Assembly: GCF_014048465.1 (NCBI RefSeq)
Contig: NZ_PDLY01000002.1
Location: 248,001-312,000, forward strand
Reading direction: 5' to 3'
DNA from: Bombella mellum
GTDB lineage: Bacteria > Pseudomonadota > Alphaproteobacteria > Acetobacterales > Acetobacteraceae
Length of the DNA: 64,000 nucleotides
Shown here piece after piece: positions 17,180 to 26,094 of this stretch (within the stretch, counting starts at the first letter, position 1; every line of letters starts with the position of its first letter). The notes under the pieces are model-generated. The model saw only the letters and a program-made list of their open reading frames with translations. It was not told the origin of the DNA and searched no databases. The position numbers and the translations under genes are program-made.

Positions 17180-18319
17180 ATGACTGAGATATCACGCACC
17201 ATGAACGACACCCCACATCACAGGGCACATCCTCCACTCCGGCTGCCCTCTCCCTCCAAGACCCTGCAGAAACGTGCCCGGGGGTTTCTGGCCCTGTTTT
17301 TCGTATTGGCCGCCCTGTGGACGCTCAGGAGCATGCTACCGGCCCTGCTCTGGGGAGGCATTTTCGCCATCGCCCTCTGGCCGCTCTACAGGCGGTCCGC
17401 ACGACGTTTCGGCCAGACCGTATGGCTCCCGCTGCTTTTCACGGGGGTTCTGGCACTGATCTTCCTCGTGCCCGTGTCCTTCATCAGCATCAAGACGGCT
17501 GATGAGATGCGCTCCGCCTTCATGTGGATCGACGTGGTCCGCCACCAGGGGCTGCCCGTTCCGGCCTGGCTGGACCGCCTGCCCGTGGCCTCTACCCAGG
17601 CCAAGACCCTCTGGGCCGAACATCTCAGCAACCCGGACACGTTCAACGAGCTGTTCCGCTCCCTGAAGCTCGGCCATGGTGTCGCCGTGGGCAAGCAGTT
17701 CGGGTCGGAAATCCTGCATCGTGGCATCCTGTTCGGCTTCTCCATGCTGACGCTCTTCTTCCTGCTCAAGGATGGCCAGAGCATCATCCGGAAGTGCATG
17801 ATCGCCTCACAGCGGCTCTTCGGTTCGCAGGGAGAAAGTCTGGCCCGGCAGATCGTGTCCTCCATCCACGGCACGGTTTCCGGTCTGGTGCTGGTCGGGC
17901 TGGGTGAAGGGGCCATCATGGGCGTCTGCTATGTGGTGGCCGGTGCCCCGCAGCCTCTCATCTTCGGCCTGGCCACGGCCATTGCCGCCATGGTGCCCAT
18001 GCTGGGCTGGATCGCCGTGACCGCTGTCTGCCTGCTCATCGCCTTCAAGGGCAGCATGGTCGCCGCCGCCATCGTCTGGCTGATCGGGGCCATCGTCCTC
18101 TTCGTGGCGGACCATTTCATCCGTCCGGTCCTGATCGGCGGCAGCACGAAGGTACCGTTCCTCTGGGTCCTGATGGGCATTCTTGGCGGTGCGGAAACAT
18201 GGCAGCTGATGGGCCTGTTCATCGGACCGGCCATCATGGCAGGGCTGCATCTGCTCTGGACGCTCTGGACCAGCAACAAGACACCGAGCCAGCGTGCTCT
18301 GAGATCGGAGGAGGAATGA
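17180..18319 (+). CDS. AI-2E family transporter (PF01594-like permease)
   Basis: A 379-residue membrane protein of the AI-2 exporter/TqsA superfamily. Two N-terminal helices (ALFFVLAALWTLRSMLPALLWGGIFAIALWPLY), a soluble middle region, then a hydrophobic C-terminal block including GLGEGAIMGVCYVVAGAPQPLIFGLATAIAAMVPMLGW and FVADHFIRPVLIGGSTKVPFLWVL, which are the family signatures. The actual substrate is unknown; many members are Na+/H+ antiporters or uncharacterised. The start may instead be the in-frame ATG at 17201. It follows the NUDIX gene after 59 bases. Confidence 0.87.
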   Translation: MTEISRTMNDTPHHRAHPPLRLPSPSKTLQKRARGFLALFFVLAALWTLRSMLPALLWGGIFAIALWPLYRRSARRFGQTVWLPLLFTGVLALIFLVPVSFISIKTADEMRSAFMWIDVVRHQGLPVPAWLDRLPVASTQAKTLWAEHLSNPDTFNELFRSLKLGHGVAVGKQFGSEILHRGILFGFSMLTLFFLLKDGQSIIRKCMIASQRLFGSQGESLARQIVSSIHGTVSGLVLVGLGEGAIMGVCYVVAGAPQPLIFGLATAIAAMVPMLGWIAVTAVCLLIAFKGSMVAAAIVWLIGAIVLFVADHFIRPVLIGGSTKVPFLWVLMGILGGAETWQLMGLFIGPAIMAGLHLLWTLWTSNKTPSQRALRSEEE

Positions 18320-18332
18320 GAACCGCAGGAGA

Positions 18333-18409
18333 TGGTCGGGCAGGCGGGATTCGAACCCACGACCCCCAGTCCCCCAGACTGATGCGCTACCAGACTGCGC
18401 TACTGCCCG
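18333..18409 (-). tRNA. tRNA-Pro(GGG)
   Basis: A complete cloverleaf on the minus strand: acceptor CGGGCAG/CTGCCCG, D arm GCGCAGTCTGGTAGCGC, anticodon loop CTGGGGG (anticodon GGG), T arm GTGGGTTCGAATCCCGC, discriminator A and an encoded CCA at 18335-18333. Confidence 0.97.
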
Positions 18410-18436
18410 TCGTCCTGCGGTGAGGAAGCTCTAGCA

Positions 18437-18475
18437 GCCCCGGACCATTCCTGCAATGGCCCGGGGCTTTTTTTT
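18437..18475 (+). terminator. Rho-independent terminator
   Basis: A strong stem GCCCCGG-a-CCATT paired with AATGG-c-CCGGGGC, then eight T residues on the plus strand. It would stop transcripts from the AI-2E gene that read through the antisense tRNA-Pro, and protects the convergent merR gene. Confidence 0.85.
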
Positions 18476-18484
18476 GATATTTTT

Positions 18485-20545
18485 TCAGAGCGTAAGCGTT
18501 TTCCGCATTTCGGCCAGTTCGCCGAGCAGCTCACGCAGGAGCCTGTCCAGCTCCTCCTTGCGGCGGGCCTGAAGGCGGTTCTCGTTCTCCTGGGCCGTCA
18601 GCCGCTGATGAAGGACAACCCCCTCCGCCTCGAGAGTACGGATTCTCTCCACGGCCTGGGCATGACGTTCACGCTCACCGGCCATGCCGGCATGAACCCG
18701 CTTCAGCTCGCTGTTCTCGGCCTCAAACTTTTCCACCTTTCCGGCGATGTCGGCCAGGCGGCCCTGTTCTTCCTCACTGGTCTTGAGGGACCGTTTGAGG
18801 CGGACATTCTCATCCTCAAGAGACTGCATGATCAGAACGGACTGCTCCAGCTTGCGGACAAGCTCCTGCCGCTCGGCCTCTGCCGCCTCAAGCTTCGTGG
18901 TCACCTGCCTATGCAGGGCCTCCGCCTCACCCTTCAGGGACTGAAGCCTGTCATGCTCGGTCCGCAGCTCCGCGAGCTGCTTCCGGAGCGTGGCCAGCTC
19001 ACCCTGCCGGGCCTCCGCCTCCTGAAGTCTTTCTCCGGTCTCGACTTCCAGCCGTTTGACCGTAGCCTGAAGGGCAAGATTCCGCCTCTCCAGTTCCTGA
19101 CGCCTTTCCTGCGCCTCTGCCTGCTGCTGTTTCCCAGCCTGACGCAGCTCCTCATTTTCGGCTTCCAGAAGGGTGCACCGCTCGGCCTCGGCCTTCGTGG
19201 CCTCCAGCTCATCACGCAGCGGCTGTATCTGCTCATTGGCAGCCTGCACCGTTTCAAGCTTCTTCTGAAGAAGATCAAGCTGGGCCTGACGCTGCTCCAC
19301 ACCCTGACGATGCTCGTTGGCCTCAGCGGTCAGACGCCTGATCGTTCCCTGAAGATTGTGCAGGCGGGTTTCCTCTTCCTTCTCCCGCTGTTTCTCGGCC
19401 TCACGCTGCTGCTGCTGTGCCACACGCAGGGCCTCATTTTCGGCCTCCAGCGTCCTGCACCGCCCGGCCTCGGCCCGCACGGTTTCCAGCTCCTCGTTCA
19501 GGGCTTGTATCTGCCCGTGCTCGACCTGCATCTCGGCCAGCTTGGCCCGCAGGACCTCCAGCTGGGCCAGCCGCTCCTTCCGGAACTCGGCCTCTTTCTG
19601 ATGCTCCCTGGCTTCACCCGTCAGGCGTTCGACAGTCCTCTGCAACTCACGATTGCGCTCCTCCAGGGCACGGCCATGTGTCGCCTCGGCCTCACGCTGC
19701 CTCTGGCCCGCTGCACGCAGGGTCTCATTCTCGCTGACGAGAGCCGCCAGCTCGGCCCGGACCGTCCTGAGTTCTCCCTGCAGGGCAGCGGATGAATCAC
19801 GCTCGGCCTGCCGGACCTTCAGCTCCTCCTGAAGGGTCGCCACCGCCTTCTGAAGCTCACGGTTACTCTCTTCCAGAGCCAGCCCTTTGACCCTGTCAGC
19901 CTCATCCTGCTTCTGTCGGGCGGATTCAGCCTTCTGCTGAATCTCCACCTCGGCCGTCAGACGCTCGACAGCATCCTGAAGCAGGAGGTTCTGCTCCTCA
20001 AGCTCACCGACATAAGCCCTCTGCTCACCTGCTCTGGAAGCCCCCGACCGGCTCTCTTCCAGAGCCTGCTTCAGGGCCTGGTTCTCATCCTCCAATGTCT
20101 TTAAAGAAACGGCGATGCGGCCAAATTCTTCAAGCCGATCATTCAGGCTTTTATTGTCCTGCTCCAGCTCTTTCAGACGGCCAGACTGGGCACTGTCTCC
20201 CCCGGGCACCGCCATCTTTCTGGAAGAATTTCCGGCGGCGTCGGCCCTGACCAGAGAAACGGGAGAGGCCACCTCATCCGTGATGATCCCCTCACGCCTG
20301 AGCTGGGGGACGACCTCATGGCTCCTCGCCCCTTCCTGATACAGCAGGCGAGCGATATTCCTGACAACAGTGACGGCCTGCTCATCATAGTAGCTCTGTC
20401 CGTCATCCCGCTGTTCCGTACTGAAGACGGGATAGAGACTTTCCCATGACCGCAGACGGTACAGGGGCAGGCCAAGTTCCTCTGCCACACTGGCGACCGG
20501 CCGCAGTCCATCCTGATGTATCTGATGTGATTCGACGGAGATCAT
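18485..20545 (-). CDS. MerR-type DNA-binding protein with a ~560-residue repeated coiled-coil tail
   Basis: A 686-residue protein. Residues ~12-90 are a MerR winged helix (LPLYRLRSWESLYPVF, then DGQSYYDEQAVTVVRNIARLLYQEGA), the type conserved downstream of ihfA in alphaproteobacteria. From ~120 to the end it is almost entirely E/Q/R/L coiled coil. Residues ~269-550 contain about three imperfect copies of a ~94-97-residue unit, each starting LEAENE-x-LR and including RNxxLQxTVxRL. The typical neighbour at this locus is far shorter. The ATG overlaps the ihfA stop by 4 bases. A role in chromosome organisation or as a scaffold is inference; no function is established. Confidence 0.8.
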   Translation of the reverse strand: MISVESHQIHQDGLRPVASVAEELGLPLYRLRSWESLYPVFSTEQRDDGQSYYDEQAVTVVRNIARLLYQEGARSHEVVPQLRREGIITDEVASPVSLVRADAAGNSSRKMAVPGGDSAQSGRLKELEQDNKSLNDRLEEFGRIAVSLKTLEDENQALKQALEESRSGASRAGEQRAYVGELEEQNLLLQDAVERLTAEVEIQQKAESARQKQDEADRVKGLALEESNRELQKAVATLQEELKVRQAERDSSAALQGELRTVRAELAALVSENETLRAAGQRQREAEATHGRALEERNRELQRTVERLTGEAREHQKEAEFRKERLAQLEVLRAKLAEMQVEHGQIQALNEELETVRAEAGRCRTLEAENEALRVAQQQQREAEKQREKEEETRLHNLQGTIRRLTAEANEHRQGVEQRQAQLDLLQKKLETVQAANEQIQPLRDELEATKAEAERCTLLEAENEELRQAGKQQQAEAQERRQELERRNLALQATVKRLEVETGERLQEAEARQGELATLRKQLAELRTEHDRLQSLKGEAEALHRQVTTKLEAAEAERQELVRKLEQSVLIMQSLEDENVRLKRSLKTSEEEQGRLADIAGKVEKFEAENSELKRVHAGMAGERERHAQAVERIRTLEAEGVVLHQRLTAQENENRLQARRKEELDRLLRELLGELAEMRKTLTL

Positions 20546-20853
20546 GGCTGAGTCCCCTGCACTCGTTTCTTACCATTGACGCTTTCCCGCAGCAGGCGGG
20601 AGGGACGGAAGAACGGCACCCGTCGTGCCGAAATGACAGCTTCCTGGCCGGTGAGGGGATTCCTCCCCAGCCGGGTTGCCTTGTCCCGGACGGCAAAGGT
20701 CCCAAAACCGCTGATCTTCAGCGGCTCTCCCTGCTCAAGGGTCTGGACAAACAGCTCGAACATCTCTTCCAGAAACAGGGTAGCCTGCTGCCGGGAGAAG
20801 CCGTGTTCCTCCTGAAGGAGTTCTATCAGATCAGCGCGTGCAATTGTCTCCAT
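20542..20853 (-). CDS. ihfA: Integration host factor subunit alpha
   Basis: A 103-residue IHF/HU-family DNA-bending protein: METIARADLIELL start, the GFGTFAVRDKATRLGRNPLTG arm with the conserved proline, then ISARRVPFFRPSRLLRESV. ISARRV and position downstream of fabH identify the alpha subunit; the beta subunit is encoded at 30.5 kb. ATG 20853 fits family length; the longer frame to 20931 adds 26 hydrophobic residues not found in IHF. It overlaps the merR start by 4 bases. Confidence 0.93.
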   Translation of the reverse strand: METIARADLIELLQEEHGFSRQQATLFLEEMFELFVQTLEQGEPLKISGFGTFAVRDKATRLGRNPLTGQEAVISARRVPFFRPSRLLRESVNGKKRVQGTQP

Positions 20854-20960
20854 AATGACAAGACGTATCACGAGCCATCTGATTAGCACACTGAAAAACG
20901 AGTTCCCCCACTCAATAAATGCAGGGGACACTCAGAAGACAGCCACCTCGGTGGAGATAA

Positions 20961-21968
20961 TTACATCCTTATGAGGGCTGAACCCCATGTCAGGCCACCA
21001 CCCAGTGCCTCCATCAGGACAAGATCACCCTTCCTGATTCGCCCGTCCCGGACGGCCTCATCAAGGGCCAGAGGGATGGATGCAGCAGAGGTGTTCGCAT
21101 GACGGTCAACCGTCACGACCACACGCTCGGACGGCAGGGAAAGCTTCTTGGCCATCCCGTCAATGATCCTGAGATTGGCCTGATGCGGCACCATCCACTG
21201 GATGTCGGCCCCCGTCAGACCATTGCTCTCCAGAGCCTCGTCAACGGCAGCCGCCAGATTGATCACGGCATGACGGAACACTTCACGCCCATGCATCTTC
21301 AGGGCGACCTTGCCGGACGCACAGCCCACGGCACCATCCACATAAAGCAGATCACCGAGACGGCCATCTGCATGGAGATGTGTGGAAAGGATACCCTCAC
21401 CCTTGCCAGCTCCGGCCTCCAGGAGGACGGCACCGGCACCATCACCGAACAGCACGCAGGTGGAACGGTCTTCCCAGTCCAGAAGACGGGAGAAAACTTC
21501 CACGCCGACAACCATGATGCGTCTGGCCTGACCTGAGCGGATCATGGAATCAGCAACGGTCAGGGCATAGACGAAGCCAGAACAGGCCGCACTGACATCA
21601 AACCCGAAACCCCGCTCCATGCCCAGGGCAGCTTGGACACGCACGGCAACGGATGGAAAAACCTGATCCGGAGTGGAGGTCGCCACGATGACGGCGTCCA
21701 CGTCCTCAGCCTTGCGACCGGCATGATCCAGTGCCCTGCTGGCGGCTTCATGAGCCAGGGAGACCGCCGTCTCGTCACCGGAGACGATGTGACGCTGCTG
21801 GATGCCCGTCCGGGTCCGTATCCATTCGTCGGATGTATCAAGATTGAACTCGGCGGCCAGCTCGTCGTTGCTGAATGCCCGTCTGGGAAGAGCACTGCCG
21901 ACACCTATCAGACGGGTACCCGTTGTTTTACCCCAGGACTGTTGATCCTGCGTCATGAAAGACGTCAC
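20961..21968 (-). CDS. fabH: Beta-ketoacyl-ACP synthase III (FabH)
   Basis: A 335-residue initiating ketoacyl-ACP synthase, which condenses acetyl-CoA with malonyl-ACP to start fatty acid synthesis. The catalytic triad is visible as Cys in DVSAACSGFVYAL, His in MVPHQANLRI and Asn in HANTSAASIPLAL. The ATG at 21968 overlaps the plsX stop (ATGA); an internal ATG 12 bases later is an alternative. Length is slightly above average because of a 17-residue N-terminal extension. Confidence 0.96.
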   Translation of the reverse strand: MTSFMTQDQQSWGKTTGTRLIGVGSALPRRAFSNDELAAEFNLDTSDEWIRTRTGIQQRHIVSGDETAVSLAHEAASRALDHAGRKAEDVDAVIVATSTPDQVFPSVAVRVQAALGMERGFGFDVSAACSGFVYALTVADSMIRSGQARRIMVVGVEVFSRLLDWEDRSTCVLFGDGAGAVLLEAGAGKGEGILSTHLHADGRLGDLLYVDGAVGCASGKVALKMHGREVFRHAVINLAAAVDEALESNGLTGADIQWMVPHQANLRIIDGMAKKLSLPSERVVVTVDRHANTSAASIPLALDEAVRDGRIRKGDLVLMEALGGGLTWGSALIRM

Positions 21969-23068
21969 TCCTGCTCTTTACTCTCTCCGGCATGCCCCAG
22001 CATGCCCAGCTGCTCCAGCCGGTGGCGGATCTTGTCGTTCAGGCTGTTCTCCACGGCATCAATGGCGACATCCACGGCGGAGGCAAAACCTTCGGCATCA
22101 GCCCCACCGTGAGACTTCACCACGACCCCGTTCAGCCCCACGAAAACGGCACCATTATAGCGGCTGGGATCGATCCACTCCTTCATCCGACGCAGACCGG
22201 GACGGACCAGCAGATAGCCCAGCCTTGTCAGCCAGTTGGTCTGGAACACATGCTTGAGAAGACCGAAAGCAAGCTTCAGGGCCCCCTCACCTGTCTTCAG
22301 GGCCACGTTGCCGGTGAAACCATCCGTCACCACGACATCCGTGACGCCAGCCGTAATGTCGTGCCCTTCCACGAAACCGTGGAAACGGTCGGACAGCACG
22401 CTGTCACGCAGCCTCTCGGCAGCCTGTTTCAGCCGTTCATCGCCTTTCAGCTCCTCAGACCCGACATTGAGAAGCCCGATGCTCGGAGCCTTCAGGGAGA
22501 GAGCCGCCTGTGCGAAGGCCTCACCCATGATGGCGAATTCAACGAGATTGCGGGCATCGCAGACAATGTTGGCCCCGAGATCGAGCATCACCACGTCACC
22601 CCGTGCCGACGGCTGGACGGCCGCCATGGCGGGACGGGAAATGCCCGGCAATGCCTTGATGATGATCTTTGCCAGGGCCAGCATGGCCCCGCTGTTGCCA
22701 GCCGAAACGACACCCCGGGCCTCGCCCGATGCGACGGCCTCCATGGCGACACGCATGGAGGACCCTTTCACACGGAGGGCCGCGGTCGGCTTCATCTCCA
22801 TGGGGATGCTCTCCGGCGCATGACGCACGGTGCAGATGCCGGCAAGCTTGGGATAGTCCCCAAGCGAAGCGTTCAGGACCGTCTCGTCACCAATGAGGAG
22901 AACCCGTATCTTGGGATGACGGATGGCCGCCATCTCCAATCCGGCCAGAACGATCTTGGGGGCGTTGTCTCCCCCCATGGCATCAACGGCCAGGGTAAAA
23001 GGAGCCGAAGAATGTACAGCCTGCTTCCCGGCCTCACCCTCAGCTCTGACGCCAGACGCCTCTGTCAT
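21965..23068 (-). CDS. plsX: Phosphate acyltransferase PlsX
   Basis: A 367-residue PlsX, which converts acyl-ACP to acyl-phosphate for phospholipid synthesis. Hallmarks: VDAMGGDNAPKIVLAG near residue 30, SAGNSGAMLALAK, and VVTDGFTGNVALKTGEG. Upstream of fabH with a 4-base overlap, in the standard rpmF-plsX-fabH arrangement. The N-terminal ~25 residues before the conserved start are variable. Confidence 0.96.
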   Translation of the reverse strand: MTEASGVRAEGEAGKQAVHSSAPFTLAVDAMGGDNAPKIVLAGLEMAAIRHPKIRVLLIGDETVLNASLGDYPKLAGICTVRHAPESIPMEMKPTAALRVKGSSMRVAMEAVASGEARGVVSAGNSGAMLALAKIIIKALPGISRPAMAAVQPSARGDVVMLDLGANIVCDARNLVEFAIMGEAFAQAALSLKAPSIGLLNVGSEELKGDERLKQAAERLRDSVLSDRFHGFVEGHDITAGVTDVVVTDGFTGNVALKTGEGALKLAFGLLKHVFQTNWLTRLGYLLVRPGLRRMKEWIDPSRYNGAVFVGLNGVVVKSHGGADAEGFASAVDVAIDAVENSLNDKIRHRLEQLGMLGHAGESKEQE

Positions 23069-23181
23069 GAGTGCAGCCCCCAGAAAATTCCCTGTTTTCC
23101 TGCATCAGATCAAGAGGCAGGAACCACATAAACATGACCCCGGACACCGGCCCGGGGCTATAATCCGTACGGTACGGACTC

Positions 23182-23385
23182 TCAGGCGCGGACGGCCTTC
23201 AGCGCACGACCTTCCGCGCTCACGACCTCACGGCCGTCATAGTGGCCGCAATGGCTGCACACATGATGCGGACGCTTCATCTCGCCGCAGTTAGCGCACT
23301 CGGCGTGAGCCTCGATGCGAAGAGCCTGATGGCTGCGACGCATGCCACGACGGGACGGCGTAGTCTTTCTCTTAGGGACGGCCAT
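23182..23385 (-). CDS. rpmF: Large ribosomal subunit protein bL32
   Basis: A 67-residue bL32 beginning [20 protein letters not shown], with a zinc-ribbon type pair CANC...CSHC, so it is the zinc-containing form. Located 113 bases upstream of plsX, the conserved arrangement linking ribosome and lipid genes. Confidence 0.96.
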   Translation of the reverse strand: MAVPKRKTTPSRRGMRRSHQALRIEAHAECANCGEMKRPHHVCSHCGHYDGREVVSAEGRALKAVRA

Positions 23386-23510
23386 GGGTATCTGCCTCTC
23401 ACTGGGTTGCGTATCCGGCTTCTGCTACCGCACGGCGCGGCCTCAAGCCAGAGAAATCTCACTAATTCTCACCACCGCCATAAGCCACGGTGCTCAGGCG
23501 TGGGCCTCTA

Positions 23511-23531
23511 GCAGAGAGAAAGCCTCTCTGC
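23511..23531 (-). promoter_or_regulatory. Stem-loop between yceD and rpmF
   Basis: GCAGAGAG and CTCTCTGC form a perfect 8-bp stem with a 5-base loop, 126 bases before rpmF. There is no T run, so it is not a classical terminator; it could be a processing site or leader structure for rpmF. The function is not known. Confidence 0.35.
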
Positions 23532-23605
23532 AAGCCATCAATGTCGTTCATGACATCACTACTCGGCCCCGACTTTATCAGGGCGGCAAGGATATTTCCA
23601 CTCCC

Positions 23606-24208
23606 TTACTGCTTCTCCTGAAGTTTTTTCAACACGTCGAAAGGACTTTTACGGCCTGTTTCCCGCCTGACCTCCAGCTCATCATCAGATGGCGTGACTT
23701 CCACGAACTGCTCAAGGCCAGCTCCATCCCTCCGTGGGTAAGGCGTCAGGCACAGGGCCAGCTGCTCGGCGGCCGCCTCCCCGAGGTCGATCATGCGTCC
23801 GTCATGGGGAACGTCATCCGCATCCTCCTGAAGAAGGCTCTCGATGTCGATCTCCTCATCCTCCGGCATGTCGGAAGCCGGCACGAACCGAAGACGGAAC
23901 GGCTCGTCAATGACCTCCCGGACCGGTTCCCCCGTGATGATGCAGGCCTGCTCCACCTCCGCCTGGATATGCCCCTCGGCCAACACGATGCCGTCCTGCC
24001 CCCGCTCCAGATGGAACAGACAGACCAGACGGCTCAAGGACAGCAGGCCAAACCGTCGGCACAGGGCGGCCCGTTCCGCCTCCCCGGCCTCCACACGCTC
24101 CTCCAGCGGACGGCCTGTCCGGGCGAGAGGGATACGGCGGGAGAATTCCGCCACGACCGTGTCGTCCCGCCGTGCCCCGGCCTCGTCTTTATCTCCAGAT
24201 GACATCAT
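23606..24208 (-). CDS. yceD: YceD/DUF177 family protein
   Basis: A ~200-residue DUF177 protein. The central ITGEPVREVIDEPFRLRFVP region and the LGEAAAEQLALCLTPYPR stretch are family features; the first Cys of the usual Cx2C is kept (QACIITGEPV) and the second is replaced. In other bacteria YceD affects 23S rRNA accumulation and sits with rpmF-plsX, as here. The translation start could be either of two consecutive ATGs (24208 or 24205). Confidence 0.88.
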   Translation of the reverse strand: MMSSGDKDEAGARRDDTVVAEFSRRIPLARTGRPLEERVEAGEAERAALCRRFGLLSLSRLVCLFHLERGQDGIVLAEGHIQAEVEQACIITGEPVREVIDEPFRLRFVPASDMPEDEEIDIESLLQEDADDVPHDGRMIDLGEAAAEQLALCLTPYPRRDGAGLEQFVEVTPSDDELEVRRETGRKSPFDVLKKLQEKQ

Positions 24209-24409
24209 GACCTCACAACATCCGAATGAACATTTACAGAACTGCCCCCTTTCAGAAGGGGGACCGCTCCGAAGTCAAGGCAAAACTACGGCTTTCCGGC
24301 AGCCGGACACGAGCTGTCCCCACGAAAAGGATTGACATATCCCCCTCTCTGGGGCACCGGAAGGAACACGCACGGCTTGACCGCATATCATCAGGACAGT
24401 TTGCCCTTC

Positions 24410-25027
24410 ATGACCAGCCTTTCTACCGCCGCCCCGGACCGGAGTTCCCCTTTTTCCCGCCTGACCCGCCAGATGGCAGCTTGCCACCGCTGCTGGACGG
24501 GCGTCCTGGCGGGAGGGCTGCTCATGCTCAGCGGCTGTGAGGCGATCAGCCCGCCGCCCATCCCCCGCGGGGCCCTGATCGAGAAGCTGGACTATGACCA
24601 GCTGGTTCTCAATTCCAGCACCCAGAATGACGCCCTGAGCATTCTGGGGTCGCCCACGACACATGCGACCTTCAACGACAACACATGGATCTACATTTCC
24701 ATGACGAAGGACCTCGTGCCTCTGGCCCATCCCGTCATCGACAAGCAGCAGGTTCTGGTCCTCAATTTCGACAATGCCGGTGTCCTGCGGAAAATGGACG
24801 TGCTGAACAAGCATGACGCCATCCCCGTCTCCATGGCCGGAGGCAGGACCCCGACACCGGGTACCCACATCTCCGTCATCCAGGAACTTCTGGGCAATGT
24901 GGGCCGTTACAACCCGATGAGCAGCATGGGCAGCACCTTCGGTGGCATGGGCAATGCTGGCATGGGCGGCGGCCCGCTGAGCGGTCAGGGGACCGGCAAC
25001 GGGGGCGTCGGCAACTCGATGCCATGA
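24410..25027 (+). CDS. bamE: Outer membrane assembly lipoprotein BamE
   Basis: A BamE/SmpA/OmlA-family lipoprotein, part of the BAM complex that inserts beta-barrels into the outer membrane. The hydrophobic segment GVLAGGLLMLSGC gives a lipobox with the lipid-attached Cys. The BamE fold is seen as LIEKLDYDQLVLNSSTQNDALSILGSPT and the WIYIS strand. After residue ~165 there is a Gly/Met/Ser/Asn-rich tail not typical of the family. The start is uncertain: 24410 gives a long n-region, while the in-frame ATG 24473 puts the lipobox Cys at position 22. It is divergent from yceD, a common alphaproteobacterial arrangement. Confidence 0.85.
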   Translation: MTSLSTAAPDRSSPFSRLTRQMAACHRCWTGVLAGGLLMLSGCEAISPPPIPRGALIEKLDYDQLVLNSSTQNDALSILGSPTTHATFNDNTWIYISMTKDLVPLAHPVIDKQQVLVLNFDNAGVLRKMDVLNKHDAIPVSMAGGRTPTPGTHISVIQELLGNVGRYNPMSSMGSTFGGMGNAGMGGGPLSGQGTGNGGVGNSMP

Positions 25028-25089
25028 CGGCCTGACAGCAGGGACCATTTCATGAGGGGAGAGCGTGGAATCACCATGTTCTCCCTTTT

Positions 25090-25572
25090 TCACGGTCCAC
25101 CACTCTGGCCTGCCTTTCCGGCTGCATGGAGGACACGACGGAAGCCATCCACGGCCGTCCCGTCAACCTGCCTGTAAGCCTGTGTCAGCACCGCACGGAT
25201 CGCCGCAAACAGCTCGCCTTCCAGCTGCCTGCCCTCCTCCGTGAGAAAGACGGGTTTCTTCCGCCTGTCCGCCTTATCTTCCCTCTGCTCGACCAGCTTC
25301 CTCTCCTTCAGCTCACCCAGGGCACGGCCCAGCGACTGTTTGGTGATGCCAAGCCGCCTGCACAGCTCGCTGGGAAGAAGCCCTTCATGGCTGCCTACCA
25401 GAAACATGATCCTGTGATGGGCTGGTCCCAGCCCGTACCGGCCCAGCCCCTCCTCACAGGCGCATGAAAGAGACCGCCAGACGGCGAGCAGCCCCTCGAA
25501 GGACTGCCTGATGGAATGTTCCCTAAGATAGAGGTGCGCATCGACCATGGTAGGCCTGTCATTCTGTGCCAC
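25090..25572 (-). CDS. MarR-family transcriptional regulator
   Basis: A 160-residue winged-helix regulator with LLPSELCRRLGITKQSLGRALGELKERKLVEQREDKADRRKKPVFLTEEG, the MarR recognition helix and wing. Ligand and targets are unknown; no efflux pump or enzyme gene is adjacent. The start could be ATG 25572 or 25548. Confidence 0.85.
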   Translation of the reverse strand: MAQNDRPTMVDAHLYLREHSIRQSFEGLLAVWRSLSCACEEGLGRYGLGPAHHRIMFLVGSHEGLLPSELCRRLGITKQSLGRALGELKERKLVEQREDKADRRKKPVFLTEEGRQLEGELFAAIRAVLTQAYRQVDGTAVDGFRRVLHAAGKAGQSGGP

Positions 25573-25829
25573 AGCCTTCCCCTCCGATCACTCTTTCAAC
25601 ACGGTAATCCACATGCAGCATACGCCTCTCACCCATGCGATGCCATCAGACAGACTGGATAATCCACAGATAAAGCCCTTCTCCACTCTTTCAGCCCGTC
25701 AGAAACTATTGTCTCACGTTTTGGAGTATGATAGGCCACTTCACACTGTAATCGGATCCGCGTCCTTCAAAGGGTGATGCTACAGACACCGCTCGGAAGG
25801 ATCAGAACCCCAAAGGAGATGACGACACC

Positions 25830-26033
25830 GTGCAGGTTCTCGTTCGTGATAATAATGTTGACCAGGCGCTGAAGGCCCTCAAGAAGAAAATGCAGCGCGA
25901 AGGCGTCTTCCGTGAGATGAAGCTCCGTCGCCACTTTGAAAAGCCCTCCGAGCGTCGTGCCCGTGAGGTTGCCGAGGCCGTGCGTCGTGCCCGCAAGATG
26001 GAGCGCAAGCGTCTGGAGCGTGAAGGCTTCTGA
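25830..26033 (+). CDS. rpsU: Small ribosomal subunit protein bS21
   Basis: A 67-residue bS21 with [23 protein letters not shown] and a strongly basic C-terminal helix. It starts with GTG at 25830 after AAAGGAG about 10 bases upstream. Single gene followed by a terminator. The 257-base gap to the divergent marR gene holds no other gene I recognise. Confidence 0.95.
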   Translation: MQVLVRDNNVDQALKALKKKMQREGVFREMKLRRHFEKPSERRAREVAEAVRRARKMERKRLEREGF

Positions 26034-26062
26034 TCTCAGCCTGTCACGCTTTGCGAATGAGA

Positions 26063-26089
26063 AAGCCATCCGGATCGGGTGGCTTTTTT
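26063..26089 (+). terminator. Rho-independent terminator after rpsU
   Basis: Stem AAGCCATCC/GGGTGGCTT (one G-T pair) followed by TTTTTT, 30 bases after rpsU; it also lies immediately beyond the convergent GT39 gene. Confidence 0.8.
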
Positions 26090-26094
26090 CATGT

